Shown piece after piece: positions 1 through 8,261 of a stretch of DNA of 64,000 nt. The stretch covers positions 5,455,501 through 5,519,500 of the forward strand of contig NZ_CP108109.1 of assembly GCF_036199905.1 (NCBI RefSeq), in the 5' to 3' direction. How positions within the stretch are numbered: the stretch's first letter is position 1; every line of letters begins with the position of its first letter. The notes under the pieces were generated by a model. It was not told where the DNA came from. It saw only the letters and a list, made by a program, of their open reading frames with translations, and searched no databases. This DNA comes from Streptomyces sp. NBC_00223 (GTDB lineage Bacteria > Actinomycetota > Actinomycetes > Streptomycetales > Streptomycetaceae). Made by a program: the position numbers and the translations under genes.

Positions 1-269
1 AGATCATCGTCTCCGGCGCGCAGGTCATCGACGTCGGCGAGATCAAGGCCTTCGACAAGAGCGACGACGCCCAGCGGCTGTCCGCACAGGGCGTGCCGAT
101 CACCTTCGCGCTGGACGCCCAGGACGCCCAACGCGTCGCCTTCGCCGAGTCGTTCGCCCGCCATGTGCGCCTGGCACTGGTCGCCCCCGGCGACACCACC
201 TCCCCCGCGGGCAGCGACCGCACCTACACCCTGGCCGGGGACACAGCGGCCGGAAGCGGGCACCGGTGA
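1..269 (+). CDS. Flp pilus assembly protein CpaB/RcpC, C-terminal fragment
   Basis: The reading frame is open from base 3 to a TGA at 267-269, so only about the last 88 residues are present. The fragment reads IIVSGAQVIDVGEIKAF, then an Ala/Arg-rich stretch and a flexible Thr/Gly tail. Members of the CpaB/RcpC family carry a SAF-like domain and help assemble the secretin side of Flp pili; in Gram-positive Tad loci the role is less clear. The assignment rests mainly on position: the next gene, a CpaE ATPase, starts inside this stop codon (GTGA overlap), and the rest of a Tad operon follows. Confidence 0.6.
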   Translation, partial: IIVSGAQVIDVGEIKAFDKSDDAQRLSAQGVPITFALDAQDAQRVAFAESFARHVRLALVAPGDTTSPAGSDRTYTLAGDTAAGSGHR

Positions 270-1843
270 GCGTACGGATTCTGGCCGGTACCGGGGACGC
301 GGACGCCGCGCGGGCGCTGCTCGGACTGCTCGGACAACTGCCGGGGGCCGAACCCGCCCCCGCGATCGGCGACTCCACCACGCTGCTCGACACCCTCGCC
401 CGGGCCGCCGAGGCCGGGATCGAGGAGCTGCCCGAGGTCGTCGTCGTGCACGACGGGATCGGGCCGATGCCCGCGCTCGACGTCATCCGCGAGGTGGCCC
501 TGCGCTTCCCCGCGGTCGGTGTCGTGCTGCTCACCGCCGACCCGAGCCCGCTGATGCTGGCCTCCGCGATGAACTCCGGAGCCCGCGGCGTCATCGGACT
601 GCCGCTGGTCTACGAGGAGTTGGGCGCCCGGGTGGAGGCCGCCGCGTCCTGGGCGGTCGGGGTGCGCCGACATCTGAGCCCGGGCCGGGCCGCGCTGCCG
701 GCGGTCGCCGGGGGCACGCTGGTGGCCGTCGCGGGCGCCAAGGGCGGGGTCGGTACGACCGTCATCGCCGTCCAACTCGCCCTTGCCGCACACGCGTCGG
801 GCCGTTCCACCGCGCTGGTCGACCTCGACCTCCAGGGCGGCGACCTCGCGTCGTACCTCGATGTGCAGTTCCGCCGGTCGATCGCCGACCTCGCGGACAT
901 CGCCGACGTCTCCTCGCGGGTCCTGCACGACGCGATGTACGTCCACGAGTCGGGCCCCGCGCTGCTGCTCGCGCCCGCCGACGGCGAACGCGGTGAGGAC
1001 GTCACCGACCGCGCGGCCCGGCTGGTGCTCACCGCACTGCGGCAGCGCTACGAGGTCGTCGTGGTGGACTGCGGCACCCAGATGACCGGCGCCAACGCGG
1101 TCGCCGTGGAGACCGCGGACACCGCCGTGCTGGTCACCACCCCCGATGTGGTGGCCGTACGCGCGGCCAAGCGGATGGTCCGCATGTGGGACCGGCTGCA
1201 GATCCGCAAACCCCAGGACACCACCGCCGTCGTCAACCGACACAGCCGGGGCAGCGAGATCCAGCCCTCGCTGATCGGCAGGATCGCGGGCACGAAGGTC
1301 GCGGCCTCGGTCGTCCCGGCGGGCTTCAAGGAACTCCAGGGGGTCATCGACGCGGGCCGGCTCCAGGACCTCGACAGCCGCTCCACCGTGAAGGCCGGGA
1401 TCTGGGCGCTGGCGGGAGAGTTGGGGCTGGTCACCGGCGCCACCCTGCCCGCCGCGCGCGGCAAGCGGCGGATGCGCGGGGACCGCGGCCAGGTCACGCT
1501 GGAGACGCTCGGGATGACACCGGTCATCCTCATCACCCTGATCCTGGTCTGGCAGGCGGTGCTGGCCGGTTACACCTTCACCCTCGCGGGCAACGCCGCC
1601 GACCAGGCCGCCCGGGCGGCGGCGGTGGGGGACAGCGCGGCGGAGGCGGCGAGGAGCGATCTGCCGGGCGCGTGGGCGTCCGGCATGACGGGCCCGGACG
1701 TCCGCCCTGCCGACGGCGGCCAGATCGAGGTCACCCTCGGCCTCAAGGTCCCCGTCCTCTTCCCCGGCGCGATCGACTTCCCGATCACGGTCCACGGCCA
1801 CGCCGCCACGGTGGACGAGCGCGGAACGGCGGACGCGCCGTGA
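266..1843 (+). CDS. CpaE-type MinD/ParA ATPase fused to a TadE-like pseudopilin
   Basis: The protein has 525 residues. Residues 1-130 look receiver-like. Residues 150-390 form a MinD/ParA-type ATPase with a deviant Walker A, KGGVGTT, at 159-165 and a VDLDLQGG segment near 190. CpaE/TadZ proteins of this kind place the Tad machine in the cell. From Met403 the same frame continues into a TadE-like module: RGQVTLETLG, with Gly before the presumed cleavage site and Glu at +5, then a membrane helix and an extracellular domain. No stop separates the halves and no good ribosome site precedes Met403 (ATG 1472), so this is either a true fusion or a gene with an internal start. The GTG start overlaps the upstream TGA, and the stop overlaps the next GTG. 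Confidence 0.85.
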   Translation: MSVRILAGTGDADAARALLGLLGQLPGAEPAPAIGDSTTLLDTLARAAEAGIEELPEVVVVHDGIGPMPALDVIREVALRFPAVGVVLLTADPSPLMLASAMNSGARGVIGLPLVYEELGARVEAAASWAVGVRRHLSPGRAALPAVAGGTLVAVAGAKGGVGTTVIAVQLALAAHASGRSTALVDLDLQGGDLASYLDVQFRRSIADLADIADVSSRVLHDAMYVHESGPALLLAPADGERGEDVTDRAARLVLTALRQRYEVVVVDCGTQMTGANAVAVETADTAVLVTTPDVVAVRAAKRMVRMWDRLQIRKPQDTTAVVNRHSRGSEIQPSLIGRIAGTKVAASVVPAGFKELQGVIDAGRLQDLDSRSTVKAGIWALAGELGLVTGATLPAARGKRRMRGDRGQVTLETLGMTPVILITLILVWQAVLAGYTFTLAGNAADQAARAAAVGDSAAEAARSDLPGAWASGMTGPDVRPADGGQIEVTLGLKVPVLFPGAIDFPITVHGHAATVDERGTADAP

Positions 1844-2244
1844 GGCCCGCCGTACGGCTCCACCTGCGCCGCCGGGGGACACGGGACCGGGGGGTGGCGT
1901 CCCTGGAATACCTCGGCATGCTGCCGTTCCTGCTGCTCATCGCCCTCGCGGGCATCCAGCTCGGCATAGCCGCCTACTGCGGGTCGCAGGCCGCCACCGC
2001 CGCCCGTACCGCCGCCCGTACGGCCGCGCAGCCCGCTCCCGACGGCGGTGAGGAGGCCGGCCGCAGGGCCGGGGTGAACGCCGTGAGCGGCTGGGTGAAC
2101 CCGGACATCACCTGGCCCCAGTACGACCAGTGGACCGTGAAGGCGACCGCCACCGTACGGGTCCCCTCCGTACTGCCCGGCCTGCGCCTCATCGATCCGG
2201 TACGCAGGTCCGCGACCATGCCGAAGGAGGACACGACCCCGTGA
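1840..2244 (+). CDS. TadE-family pseudopilin
   Basis: A 134-residue protein starting at a GTG that overlaps the upstream stop. A short basic N-terminus (about 20 residues) leads into RGVASLEYLG: Gly at the prepilin cleavage site, Glu at +5, Tyr at +6. A hydrophobic helix and an Ala/Thr/Arg-rich soluble part follow. TadE-type minor pilins are processed by the Tad prepilin peptidase, for which a candidate lies at 8678-9403. Its stop overlaps the start of tadA, so it sits in one translationally coupled operon. Confidence 0.85.
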   Translation: MRPAVRLHLRRRGTRDRGVASLEYLGMLPFLLLIALAGIQLGIAAYCGSQAATAARTAARTAAQPAPDGGEEAGRRAGVNAVSGWVNPDITWPQYDQWTVKATATVRVPSVLPGLRLIDPVRRSATMPKEDTTP

Positions 2245-3575
2245 GTCTCCGCGCCCGCCTCGCCGTGGAAGAGGCCGCCCCGCAGACCCAGGAAGGCCAC
2301 CTCGTGGCCGTCTACCGGGCCAAGCTGCTCCAGGAGATCGACCTCGCCGAGATGTCCACGCTCACCGCGGCCGAGCGCAGGGCCCGGCTGGAACGCGTGC
2401 TCGGGCACATCATCAGCCGCGAGGGTCCGGTGCTGTCCACCGCCGAACGGGCCGCGCTGATACGCCGGGTGGTGGACGAGGCCCTGGGCCTCGGCATCCT
2501 CGAACCGCTGCTGGAAGACCCCACGGTCACCGAGATCATGGTCAACGGCCCCGACCGGATCTATGTCGAACGCGGCGGCCGGGTCGAGCAGGTGCCCGCG
2601 CGCTTCTCCTCGGCCGACCAGCTGCTCCAGACCATCGAGCGCATCGTGTCCACCGTCAACCGCCGGGTGGACGAGTCCAATCCGATGGTCGACGCCCGCC
2701 TGCCGTCCGGCGAGCGGGTCAACGTCATCATCCCGCCGCTCTCCCTGACCGGCCCGATCCTCACCATCCGCCGCTTCCCCCGCGCGTACACCCTCCAGGA
2801 ACTCATCGAACTCGGCACGCTGGACGAGCACATGCTGCTCCTGCTGTCGTCGTTCGTCCGCGCGAAGTGCAACATCATCGTCAGCGGCGGCACGGGCTCG
2901 GGGAAGACCACGCTGCTCAACGCGCTGTCCGGGCTGATCCCCGACGGCGAGCGGATCATCACCGTCGAGGACGCCGCCGAACTCCAGCTCCAGCAGGAGC
3001 ATGTGATCCGGCTGGAGTCCCGCCCGCCCAACGTCGAGGGCGAGGGCCGGATCACCATCCGCGACCTGGTTCGCAACTCGCTGCGCATGCGGCCCGACCG
3101 GATCATCGTCGGCGAGGTCCGCGGCGGGGAGACCCTGGACATGCTCCAGGCGATGTCCACCGGCCACGACGGCTCGCTGGCCACCGTGCACGCCAACTCC
3201 GCGGAGGACGCGGTGCTCCGGCTCCAGACGCTGGCCTCGATGAGCGAGGTCAAGATCCCGTTCGAGGCGCTGCGCGACCAGATCAACTCCGCGCTCGATG
3301 TGATCGTCCAGCTCAACCGGCACCTCGACGGCACCCGCCGGATCGGCGAGATCGCCGTACTGTCCTCGCACGGCCGCGATGTCTTCCGGCTCACCTCAGC
3401 CACCCGCTTCCGCGCAGAACCCCTCGGCGTGGACCGCATCGTGCGCGGCTGGTACGAGCACCGGCCGGTGCCGCGCGAGATCGGCGAACGCCTCTACCTG
3501 GCGGGCGAACAGGTGCCCGCCGCCTTCGGGGTCGGCGCGAGCGAACTGGAACTCGACAGCCGGGAGGCGAAGTGA
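2241..3575 (+). CDS. tadA: Tad pilus assembly ATPase TadA/CpaF
   Basis: This is the secretion ATPase that powers Flp pilus assembly at the inner face of the membrane. The product has 444 residues. A helical N-terminal region (1-90) is followed by an N1-type domain with the family signature TEIMVNGPDRIYVERGG (97-113). Walker A SGGTGSGKTT lies at 215-224, with an Asp box ITVEDAAELQL and a Walker B/His box (VRGGETLDMLQAM, then ATVHANS) further on. The GTG start is chosen because it overlaps the previous stop and follows an AAGGAGG site at 2224-2230. The next gene, tadB, starts within this gene's stop. Confidence 0.96.
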   Translation: MSLRARLAVEEAAPQTQEGHLVAVYRAKLLQEIDLAEMSTLTAAERRARLERVLGHIISREGPVLSTAERAALIRRVVDEALGLGILEPLLEDPTVTEIMVNGPDRIYVERGGRVEQVPARFSSADQLLQTIERIVSTVNRRVDESNPMVDARLPSGERVNVIIPPLSLTGPILTIRRFPRAYTLQELIELGTLDEHMLLLLSSFVRAKCNIIVSGGTGSGKTTLLNALSGLIPDGERIITVEDAAELQLQQEHVIRLESRPPNVEGEGRITIRDLVRNSLRMRPDRIIVGEVRGGETLDMLQAMSTGHDGSLATVHANSAEDAVLRLQTLASMSEVKIPFEALRDQINSALDVIVQLNRHLDGTRRIGEIAVLSSHGRDVFRLTSATRFRAEPLGVDRIVRGWYEHRPVPREIGERLYLAGEQVPAAFGVGASELELDSREAK

Positions 3576-4633
3576 CGGGCTTCTCCGGAGCGGGCGGCGG
3601 GGCCGTGGTCGTGCTCGACCGGGGGCAGGGGCATGTGCTCTTCGGTCACGTGCTGGGTCAGGGGCGGGGCCTCGACCTTGCCGCCGGTACCGGCTTCGCC
3701 GCCGGTCCCTACCCGCTGCTCGTCCTCGGCGCCGCGACGCTCGCCCTGGCGCTCGGCGTGTGGGGCCTGCACGCGTGGTGGGGCGGCCGGGCGGACCGGG
3801 CCGCGCTGGTCGAACGGCTCGCGGGCGAGACGGGCGCCGCCCCGCGGCGGGTCGCCTTCGCCGGACTCGACGGCCGGGTGCGGCAGTACGCGTGGGGGCA
3901 GCGGCTGGCCGGACGGCTCGCGGCCACCGGTACGAACGCCACTCCCGGCCAGTTCACGGCGGCCGTCATCGGGGTGATCGCCGGGGCGTGGCTCGCCGCG
4001 GCGTTCGTGCTCGCCCCCTTCTTCGGGCCGATCGCGGCGCTGCTCGCCGGATGGGCGGGCTTCTCCTTCCTGGAGTGGCGGCGCCGGGTGCGCACCGAGC
4101 GCTTCATCGCCCAACTCCCCGAACTGGCCCGGGTACTGGCCAACGCCACCCAGGCCGGACTGGCCCTGCGCACCGCGGTCTCCATGGCCGCGGAGGAACT
4201 GGAGGCCCCCGCCGGCGAGGAGTTGAGGCAGGTCGCCGACGCGATGGCCCTCGGCCACTCCGTCGAGGACGCCCTGGGCGAACTCCAGCAGCGGCTGCCC
4301 AGCCGGGAGTTGATCGTGCTGGTCTCCACCCTCGTGCTGTCCAGCCGGGCCGGCGGCTCCGTGGTGGACTCCCTGCGCAACCTCACCGTCACCCTGGAGG
4401 AGCGCAAGGAGACCCGCCGGGAGATCCGTACCCAGATGTCCCAGGTCACCGTCACCGCCTACGCCGTCCCGGTGATCGGTATCGGCTCCCTGCTGCTGCT
4501 CGACCGGATCATGCCGGGCTCGCTGAGCGCGATGACCGGCTCGACCACCGGCCGGATCTGCGTACTGATCTCCCTGGGCCTGTACGTGGTCGGCTTCGTG
4601 CTGATCCGCCGGATGTCCCGGATCGACGTGTGA
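3572..4633 (+). CDS. tadB: Tad membrane platform protein TadB (T2SSF domain)
   Basis: 353 residues. A membrane segment near residues 45-65 precedes a linker, two closely spaced hydrophobic segments (about 130-170), the cytoplasmic T2SSF four-helix domain (ELARVLANATQAGLALRTAV, then a conserved LSSRAGGS motif), and two C-terminal membrane segments. TadB and TadC form the inner-membrane platform on which TadA acts. The GTG start overlaps the tadA stop and follows GGGAGG. The N-terminal 40 residues are poorly conserved in this family, so the start is slightly uncertain. Confidence 0.92.
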   Translation: MTGFSGAGGGAVVVLDRGQGHVLFGHVLGQGRGLDLAAGTGFAAGPYPLLVLGAATLALALGVWGLHAWWGGRADRAALVERLAGETGAAPRRVAFAGLDGRVRQYAWGQRLAGRLAATGTNATPGQFTAAVIGVIAGAWLAAAFVLAPFFGPIAALLAGWAGFSFLEWRRRVRTERFIAQLPELARVLANATQAGLALRTAVSMAAEELEAPAGEELRQVADAMALGHSVEDALGELQQRLPSRELIVLVSTLVLSSRAGGSVVDSLRNLTVTLEERKETRREIRTQMSQVTVTAYAVPVIGIGSLLLLDRIMPGSLSAMTGSTTGRICVLISLGLYVVGFVLIRRMSRIDV

Positions 4634-4643
4634 GGGGCACGAC

Positions 4644-5543
4644 ATGACCCTGATGGGACTCGGTCTCGCGCTGGGCCTCGCGGTGTGCGTGGCCGGCGCG
4701 GTGTACGCGGTCGGACTGCTGCGGGCGGACGTACGGCTGCCGGACGACCTCGCGCTCGCCCTCGAAGTGGGCCGCACCCGCACCACCCGTACCGGCAACG
4801 CCATCGACCGGCTGGGCATCCGCTGGGCCCCGATGGTGATGCGGATGATGGGGCCGGCCCGGATCGCGAAGATGCGGGCCAGGATCGACCACGCGGGCCA
4901 TCCGCACGGCCTCACCGTCGAGCGCTACGCCGCCCGGCGGGCCGTGTACGGCGGCCTCGGCGGCTTCGCGGCGCTGCTGCTGCTCACCCGGGGCAGCTGG
5001 TTCCTGGCGCTGCTGCTGCTCGCGTACGGCTGGTGGTGGGCGGACCTCGGCATCTGGCTGGCCGTGCGCCGCCGCCGTGACGACATCGAGCGCACCCTGC
5101 CGGACTTCCTCGACGTGCTGGCGGTCGTGGTCAGCGCGGGCCTGGGCTTCCGCCAGGCGCTGGAGCGGGTCAACGCCGTGTACCAGGGCCCCTGGTCGGA
5201 CGAGATCCGGGTCGCGCTGCGGCAGATGGACATCGGGGTCAGCCGCCGTGACGCCTTCGACCAGCTGCGCAAGCGCAACCGCAGCGAGCAGGTGGGGCAG
5301 TTCGTCACGGCCCTCCAGCAGGGCGAGGAGCTGGGCGCCCCGATCGCCCGCACCCTCCTCCAGATCGCCACGGACATGCGGCGCACCGAGGCCCAGAACG
5401 CCCGCCGCCGGGCGGCCCGGATGGTCCCGCGGGCGACCGGGGTGATCACCATGCTGCTGGTCCCGGCCACCATGATCCTGTTGATCACCGGCATGATCAT
5501 GGGCTCGCAGATCAACTTCGGCGATGTCTTCGGAAATGGGTGA
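4644..5543 (+). CDS. tadC: Tad membrane platform protein TadC (T2SSF domain)
   Basis: 299 residues with a membrane helix at the very N-terminus, two hydrophobic segments around 100-135, a T2SSF domain (RTLPDFLDVLAVVVSAGLGF and QQGEELGAPIARTL) and a C-terminal membrane helix. It pairs with TadB as the pilus platform. The start ATG lies 10 bases after the tadB stop with a GAGGGG site. A 283-base gap with possible promoter elements separates it from the pilin gene, so the assembly genes and the pilin may be transcribed at different levels. Confidence 0.93.
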   Translation: MTLMGLGLALGLAVCVAGAVYAVGLLRADVRLPDDLALALEVGRTRTTRTGNAIDRLGIRWAPMVMRMMGPARIAKMRARIDHAGHPHGLTVERYAARRAVYGGLGGFAALLLLTRGSWFLALLLLAYGWWWADLGIWLAVRRRRDDIERTLPDFLDVLAVVVSAGLGFRQALERVNAVYQGPWSDEIRVALRQMDIGVSRRDAFDQLRKRNRSEQVGQFVTALQQGEELGAPIARTLLQIATDMRRTEAQNARRRAARMVPRATGVITMLLVPATMILLITGMIMGSQINFGDVFGNG

Positions 5544-5665
5544 TTCCGGTGACACGGAGTGTGATCAGGCGGCATGCTGACCAGGGCGGCGGAGCCGACG
5601 GGGACGGCCTTGATTCAGCCTTGTACGGCTCAACTGGATGCGGAGGCAAGGGCGTCGGGTGTACC

Positions 5666-5696
5666 TTTGCAATCGCAACCATATTTGCACCTGCAA
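5666..5696. promoter_or_regulatory. Paired TTGC/GCAA dyads upstream of the Flp pilin gene
   Basis: Two dyads, TTGCAATCGCAA (5667-5678) and TTGCACCTGCAA (5685-5696), each preceded by T, are repeated 18 bases apart. This AT-richer patch is the only such stretch in the 283-base gap between tadC and the pilin gene. The arrangement resembles a pair of operator sites on one face of the helix; the binding protein is unknown. Confidence 0.45.
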
Positions 5697-5826
5697 TCCA
5701 GTCCGACCCGCTGCGTACCCGTACCAACCAGCGAGAGGCGGTGCTGCGCCTTGGACACCGTGCCCGACGGGCCGCACGCGGCCGCCGTACGTAACTGCCA
5801 GGTGACAGAGAATGGGGCGAACAATC

Positions 5827-6087
5827 ATGAACAGGTGGGTAGTCAGGCACTGCGTGGACGCCGGGATCCGGCTCCGCGGCCGCACGGAACGGCTGGTCGA
5901 CGCGCTGGCCGCGCGGGACGCCAAGCGCTCTCCCGGCGCGGACCGCGGGCAGACGTCGTTCGAGTACCTCGGGATCGCGGTGGTGATCGCGGTGATCATC
6001 GGGGTGCTGGCGGGGACGACGGACATCGGCGACTCGATCATGACGGGCATTCAGAGGGCCATCACCAGGATCACCGGCGGCAGTTGA
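5827..6087 (+). CDS. Flp-type pilin
   Basis: 86 residues from ATG 5827; an in-frame ATG at 5812 would add five residues. A long 41-residue leader ends in DRG, and the mature part begins QTSFEYLGIAVV with Glu at +5 and Tyr at +6. That is the Gly/Glu-Tyr signature of Flp pilins. One hydrophobic helix and a short polar tail (GDSIMTGIQRAITRITGGS) follow. It should be the main pilus subunit, cut between Gly41 and Gln42 by the prepilin peptidase. Its TGA overlaps the TTG start proposed for the next gene. Confidence 0.88.
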   Translation: MNRWVVRHCVDAGIRLRGRTERLVDALAARDAKRSPGADRGQTSFEYLGIAVVIAVIIGVLAGTTDIGDSIMTGIQRAITRITGGS

Positions 6088-6755
6088 TCCACTGCGGTGA
6101 TGACCGCGGTCAGACGATCGGTATCTACATCGTCGCCATGACCGCGCTGTTGTTCCTGGCTTTCGCGTACTTCGCGGTCGGGCAGGCCGCCGTCACACGC
6201 AACAGCGCGCAGACGGCGGCGGACGCGGCGGCGCTCGCCGCCGCGCGGGAGTACCGCGACGAGGCGAAGTCCGCGTTCCTCGCCGCGCTGAACAGCGGTG
6301 ACCTCGACGCGCTCGGCCGGCTGCTCACCGACGGGGGCACGGACGACTACGGGCCCTGTGGCGCCGCGGCCTCGTACGCGGAGGCGAACGACGCCGAGCG
6401 GTTGACGTGCGACCGGGTGAACGGGCCGCCCGGTTACACCGTTTCCGTGCGGACGAAGGGGACAGTGGGCAAGTCGGTCGTCCAGGGTACCGAGAACAGG
6501 CACGCGGAGGCCCGGGCGACGGCGGTGGTGTCACCTCGATGTGTCATCGACAGCATGGCCGGCACAGGGGGTACGAGCAGCACGGACGACGCGGGTGACG
6601 CAGGCGGCACAGGTGATGCGGGTGACGACGGCGGAGCGGATGACCACCATGTCGTCGAATTCCTCTGTCACGGCGGCGATCTGACGATCGATCCGTCGGT
6701 GCCGGGCTTCACACTTGATCTGTCGACCTTCTACTCCGTGCATCTGACCAAGTGA
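6084..6755 (+). CDS. TadG-like secreted/pseudopilin protein
   Basis: About 223 residues if translation starts at TTG 6084, which overlaps the pilin stop (TTGA); no ATG or GTG lies in frame nearby. The N-terminus reads CGDDRGQTIGIY, then a hydrophobic helix and the Ala-rich QTAADAAALAAAREY segment typical of TadG/TadE-like proteins. Position +5 after the Gly is Ile, not Glu, unlike the other pilins here, so processing may differ. The C-terminal half has four spread cysteines and an Asp/Gly/Thr-rich linker (GTGGTSSTDDAGDAGG). Function in detail is unknown. Confidence 0.7.
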   Translation: MIHCGDDRGQTIGIYIVAMTALLFLAFAYFAVGQAAVTRNSAQTAADAAALAAAREYRDEAKSAFLAALNSGDLDALGRLLTDGGTDDYGPCGAAASYAEANDAERLTCDRVNGPPGYTVSVRTKGTVGKSVVQGTENRHAEARATAVVSPRCVIDSMAGTGGTSSTDDAGDAGGTGDAGDDGGADDHHVVEFLCHGGDLTIDPSVPGFTLDLSTFYSVHLTK

Positions 6756-6787
6756 TGGCGGGCCGAGGAACAAAGGAACGGGGAACG

Positions 6788-7381
6788 ATGGGATACGGGC
6801 GCAGAGCGACGACCGCGGCCACACTCGCCGCAGCCGCCGTCATCACGCTGGCGGGCTGCGGCGGCGGGGGCGGTGGCAAGAAGGCGGACGACAAGCCGCC
6901 GACGGCCGCGACGGCATCGGCCACCCCGTCCGCCAAGGGCGACGCCGGTGCCGGCGACGACTCGCCGTCCGCGACGCCGACCCAGGTGCTGGCCCAGTTG
7001 AAGTCTCCGGAGGGGGTGGAGGTCGCGATCAACTCGGCCGTACGGGACGCCGACGGGTTCGTCACCGTGCAGGGAGCGATCACCAATGGCGGCTCCAAGA
7101 CCTTCAACGCCAACGGCTGGCGCGGTACCGAGATCGCCCTGTCTGCTTCCGGCGCCTCCGTCGCCGGAGCCGTGCTCGTCGACGAGGCGGGCAAGAAGCG
7201 CTACTACGTCCTGCGGGACACCGACGGCCGGTGCCTGTGCACCATGGGTCTGGTCGGTATCCAGCCCCAGGAGACCCGCTCCTTCTTCGCCCAGTTCCCC
7301 GCCCCGCCCGCCGCCACCACCGAGGTCGAGTTCGAGCTGCCGACCATGCCACCGGCCAAGATCCAGATCTCGGAGGGGTGA
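6788..7381 (+). CDS. Lipoprotein in the Tad locus
   Basis: 197 residues with a lipoprotein signal peptide: basic MGYGRR, a hydrophobic core and a lipobox LAGC with Cys24. A Gly/Lys patch and a Thr/Ala/Pro-rich linker (residues 25-70) tether a small beta-rich domain that contains a close Cys pair (GRCLCTMG). The start ATG follows AAAGGAACGGGG. No family is recognised with confidence. It lies 7 bases before the OmpA-domain gene and is probably co-transcribed, suggesting an envelope role tied to the pilus. Confidence 0.8.
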   Translation: MGYGRRATTAATLAAAAVITLAGCGGGGGGKKADDKPPTAATASATPSAKGDAGAGDDSPSATPTQVLAQLKSPEGVEVAINSAVRDADGFVTVQGAITNGGSKTFNANGWRGTEIALSASGASVAGAVLVDEAGKKRYYVLRDTDGRCLCTMGLVGIQPQETRSFFAQFPAPPAATTEVEFELPTMPPAKIQISEG

Positions 7382-7388
7382 GAGAGGG

Positions 7389-8156
7389 ATGGGCAAGGTG
7401 AAACGGGCCGCCGCCATGACCACAGCCGTCGGTCCGGCCACGACCGCCGCCATGACCGCGACCGCCGCCCCGACCAGAACCGGCCCCACCAGGCCCGCCG
7501 CCGCCAGGACCGCCACGACCGTCGCCACCGCGACCGCGCTCGTCCTCGTCCTCGCCGCCGGCACGGTGACCTGCGCCGGCACCGCGGTCGCCGACACCAA
7601 CCCGCCCCCGTCGGCCGGGCAGAGCACCCCCACGCCACCCGTGAACGTCGACCCGACCTCGCCGAACCTCAAGCTCCCGGAGGGCGCCACCCTCGCGGCC
7701 CCCAAAGTGCTCGACATCGTGTCCGTGACCGACCAGGGCACGGTCTCCGCGAGCCAGCCGGAGCAGCGGCAGGAGACGTCCAACTCCACGATCACCTACG
7801 CGCTCCAGTCCGAGGTGCTGTTCACCAAGGACAGCGCGAAGCTCTCACCGACCGCGACCTCGCGGATCCAGGCGATCGCGAGCGACATCAACACACGGCA
7901 TGTCACCTCACCCATCCGGGTCTTCGGGTTCACGGACAACCTCGGCAGCAGCGAGCACGGAGACGTGCTCTCCAAGGCGCGGGCGGATGCCGTCTACACG
8001 GTTCTGGCGCAGGAACTGGCCGCCGACGGCGATCCGGGCCACACCTTCCAGGTCCGCGGCTACGGCGAGGACTACCCGATCGCCGACAATTCCATCGAAA
8101 GCGGCCGCAGTCAGAACCGACGCGTCGAGATCACTTTCACGCCACCTGCCGCATAA
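7389..8156 (+). CDS. Secreted OmpA-domain peptidoglycan-binding protein
   Basis: 255 residues. An unusually long Thr/Ala-rich N-terminal stretch (1-45) precedes a hydrophobic export segment (about 45-68). A Pro/Thr linker is followed by an OmpA/MotB-like domain (about 130-255) with VLFTKDSAKLSPTATSRI, VFGFTDNLGSSEHGDVLSKARA and a final NRRVEITF. This domain normally binds diaminopimelate in peptidoglycan, so the protein may anchor the pilus system to the wall. The ATG is preceded by GGGGTGAGAGAGGG. A strong terminator follows. Confidence 0.88.
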   Translation: MGKVKRAAAMTTAVGPATTAAMTATAAPTRTGPTRPAAARTATTVATATALVLVLAAGTVTCAGTAVADTNPPPSAGQSTPTPPVNVDPTSPNLKLPEGATLAAPKVLDIVSVTDQGTVSASQPEQRQETSNSTITYALQSEVLFTKDSAKLSPTATSRIQAIASDINTRHVTSPIRVFGFTDNLGSSEHGDVLSKARADAVYTVLAQELAADGDPGHTFQVRGYGEDYPIADNSIESGRSQNRRVEITFTPPAA

Positions 8157-8202
8157 CGTGCTGAGGGAGCACCCGGACGCGGTACGGTATAACTCCCCCC
8201 CT

Positions 8203-8239
8203 CGGGCCGGTTCGCTCTCCCCCCCTGCGAACCGGCCCG
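8203..8239. terminator. Bidirectional-type hairpin after the Tad/OmpA genes
   Basis: Perfect 13-bp stem (CGGGCCGGTTCGC with GCGAACCGGCCCG) around an 11-base C-rich loop, followed by TTTCCCG. It lies between the OmpA gene and the convergent DUF192 gene. Confidence 0.8.
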
Positions 8240-8261
8240 TTTCCCGTTCCCCCGCGCCGCG

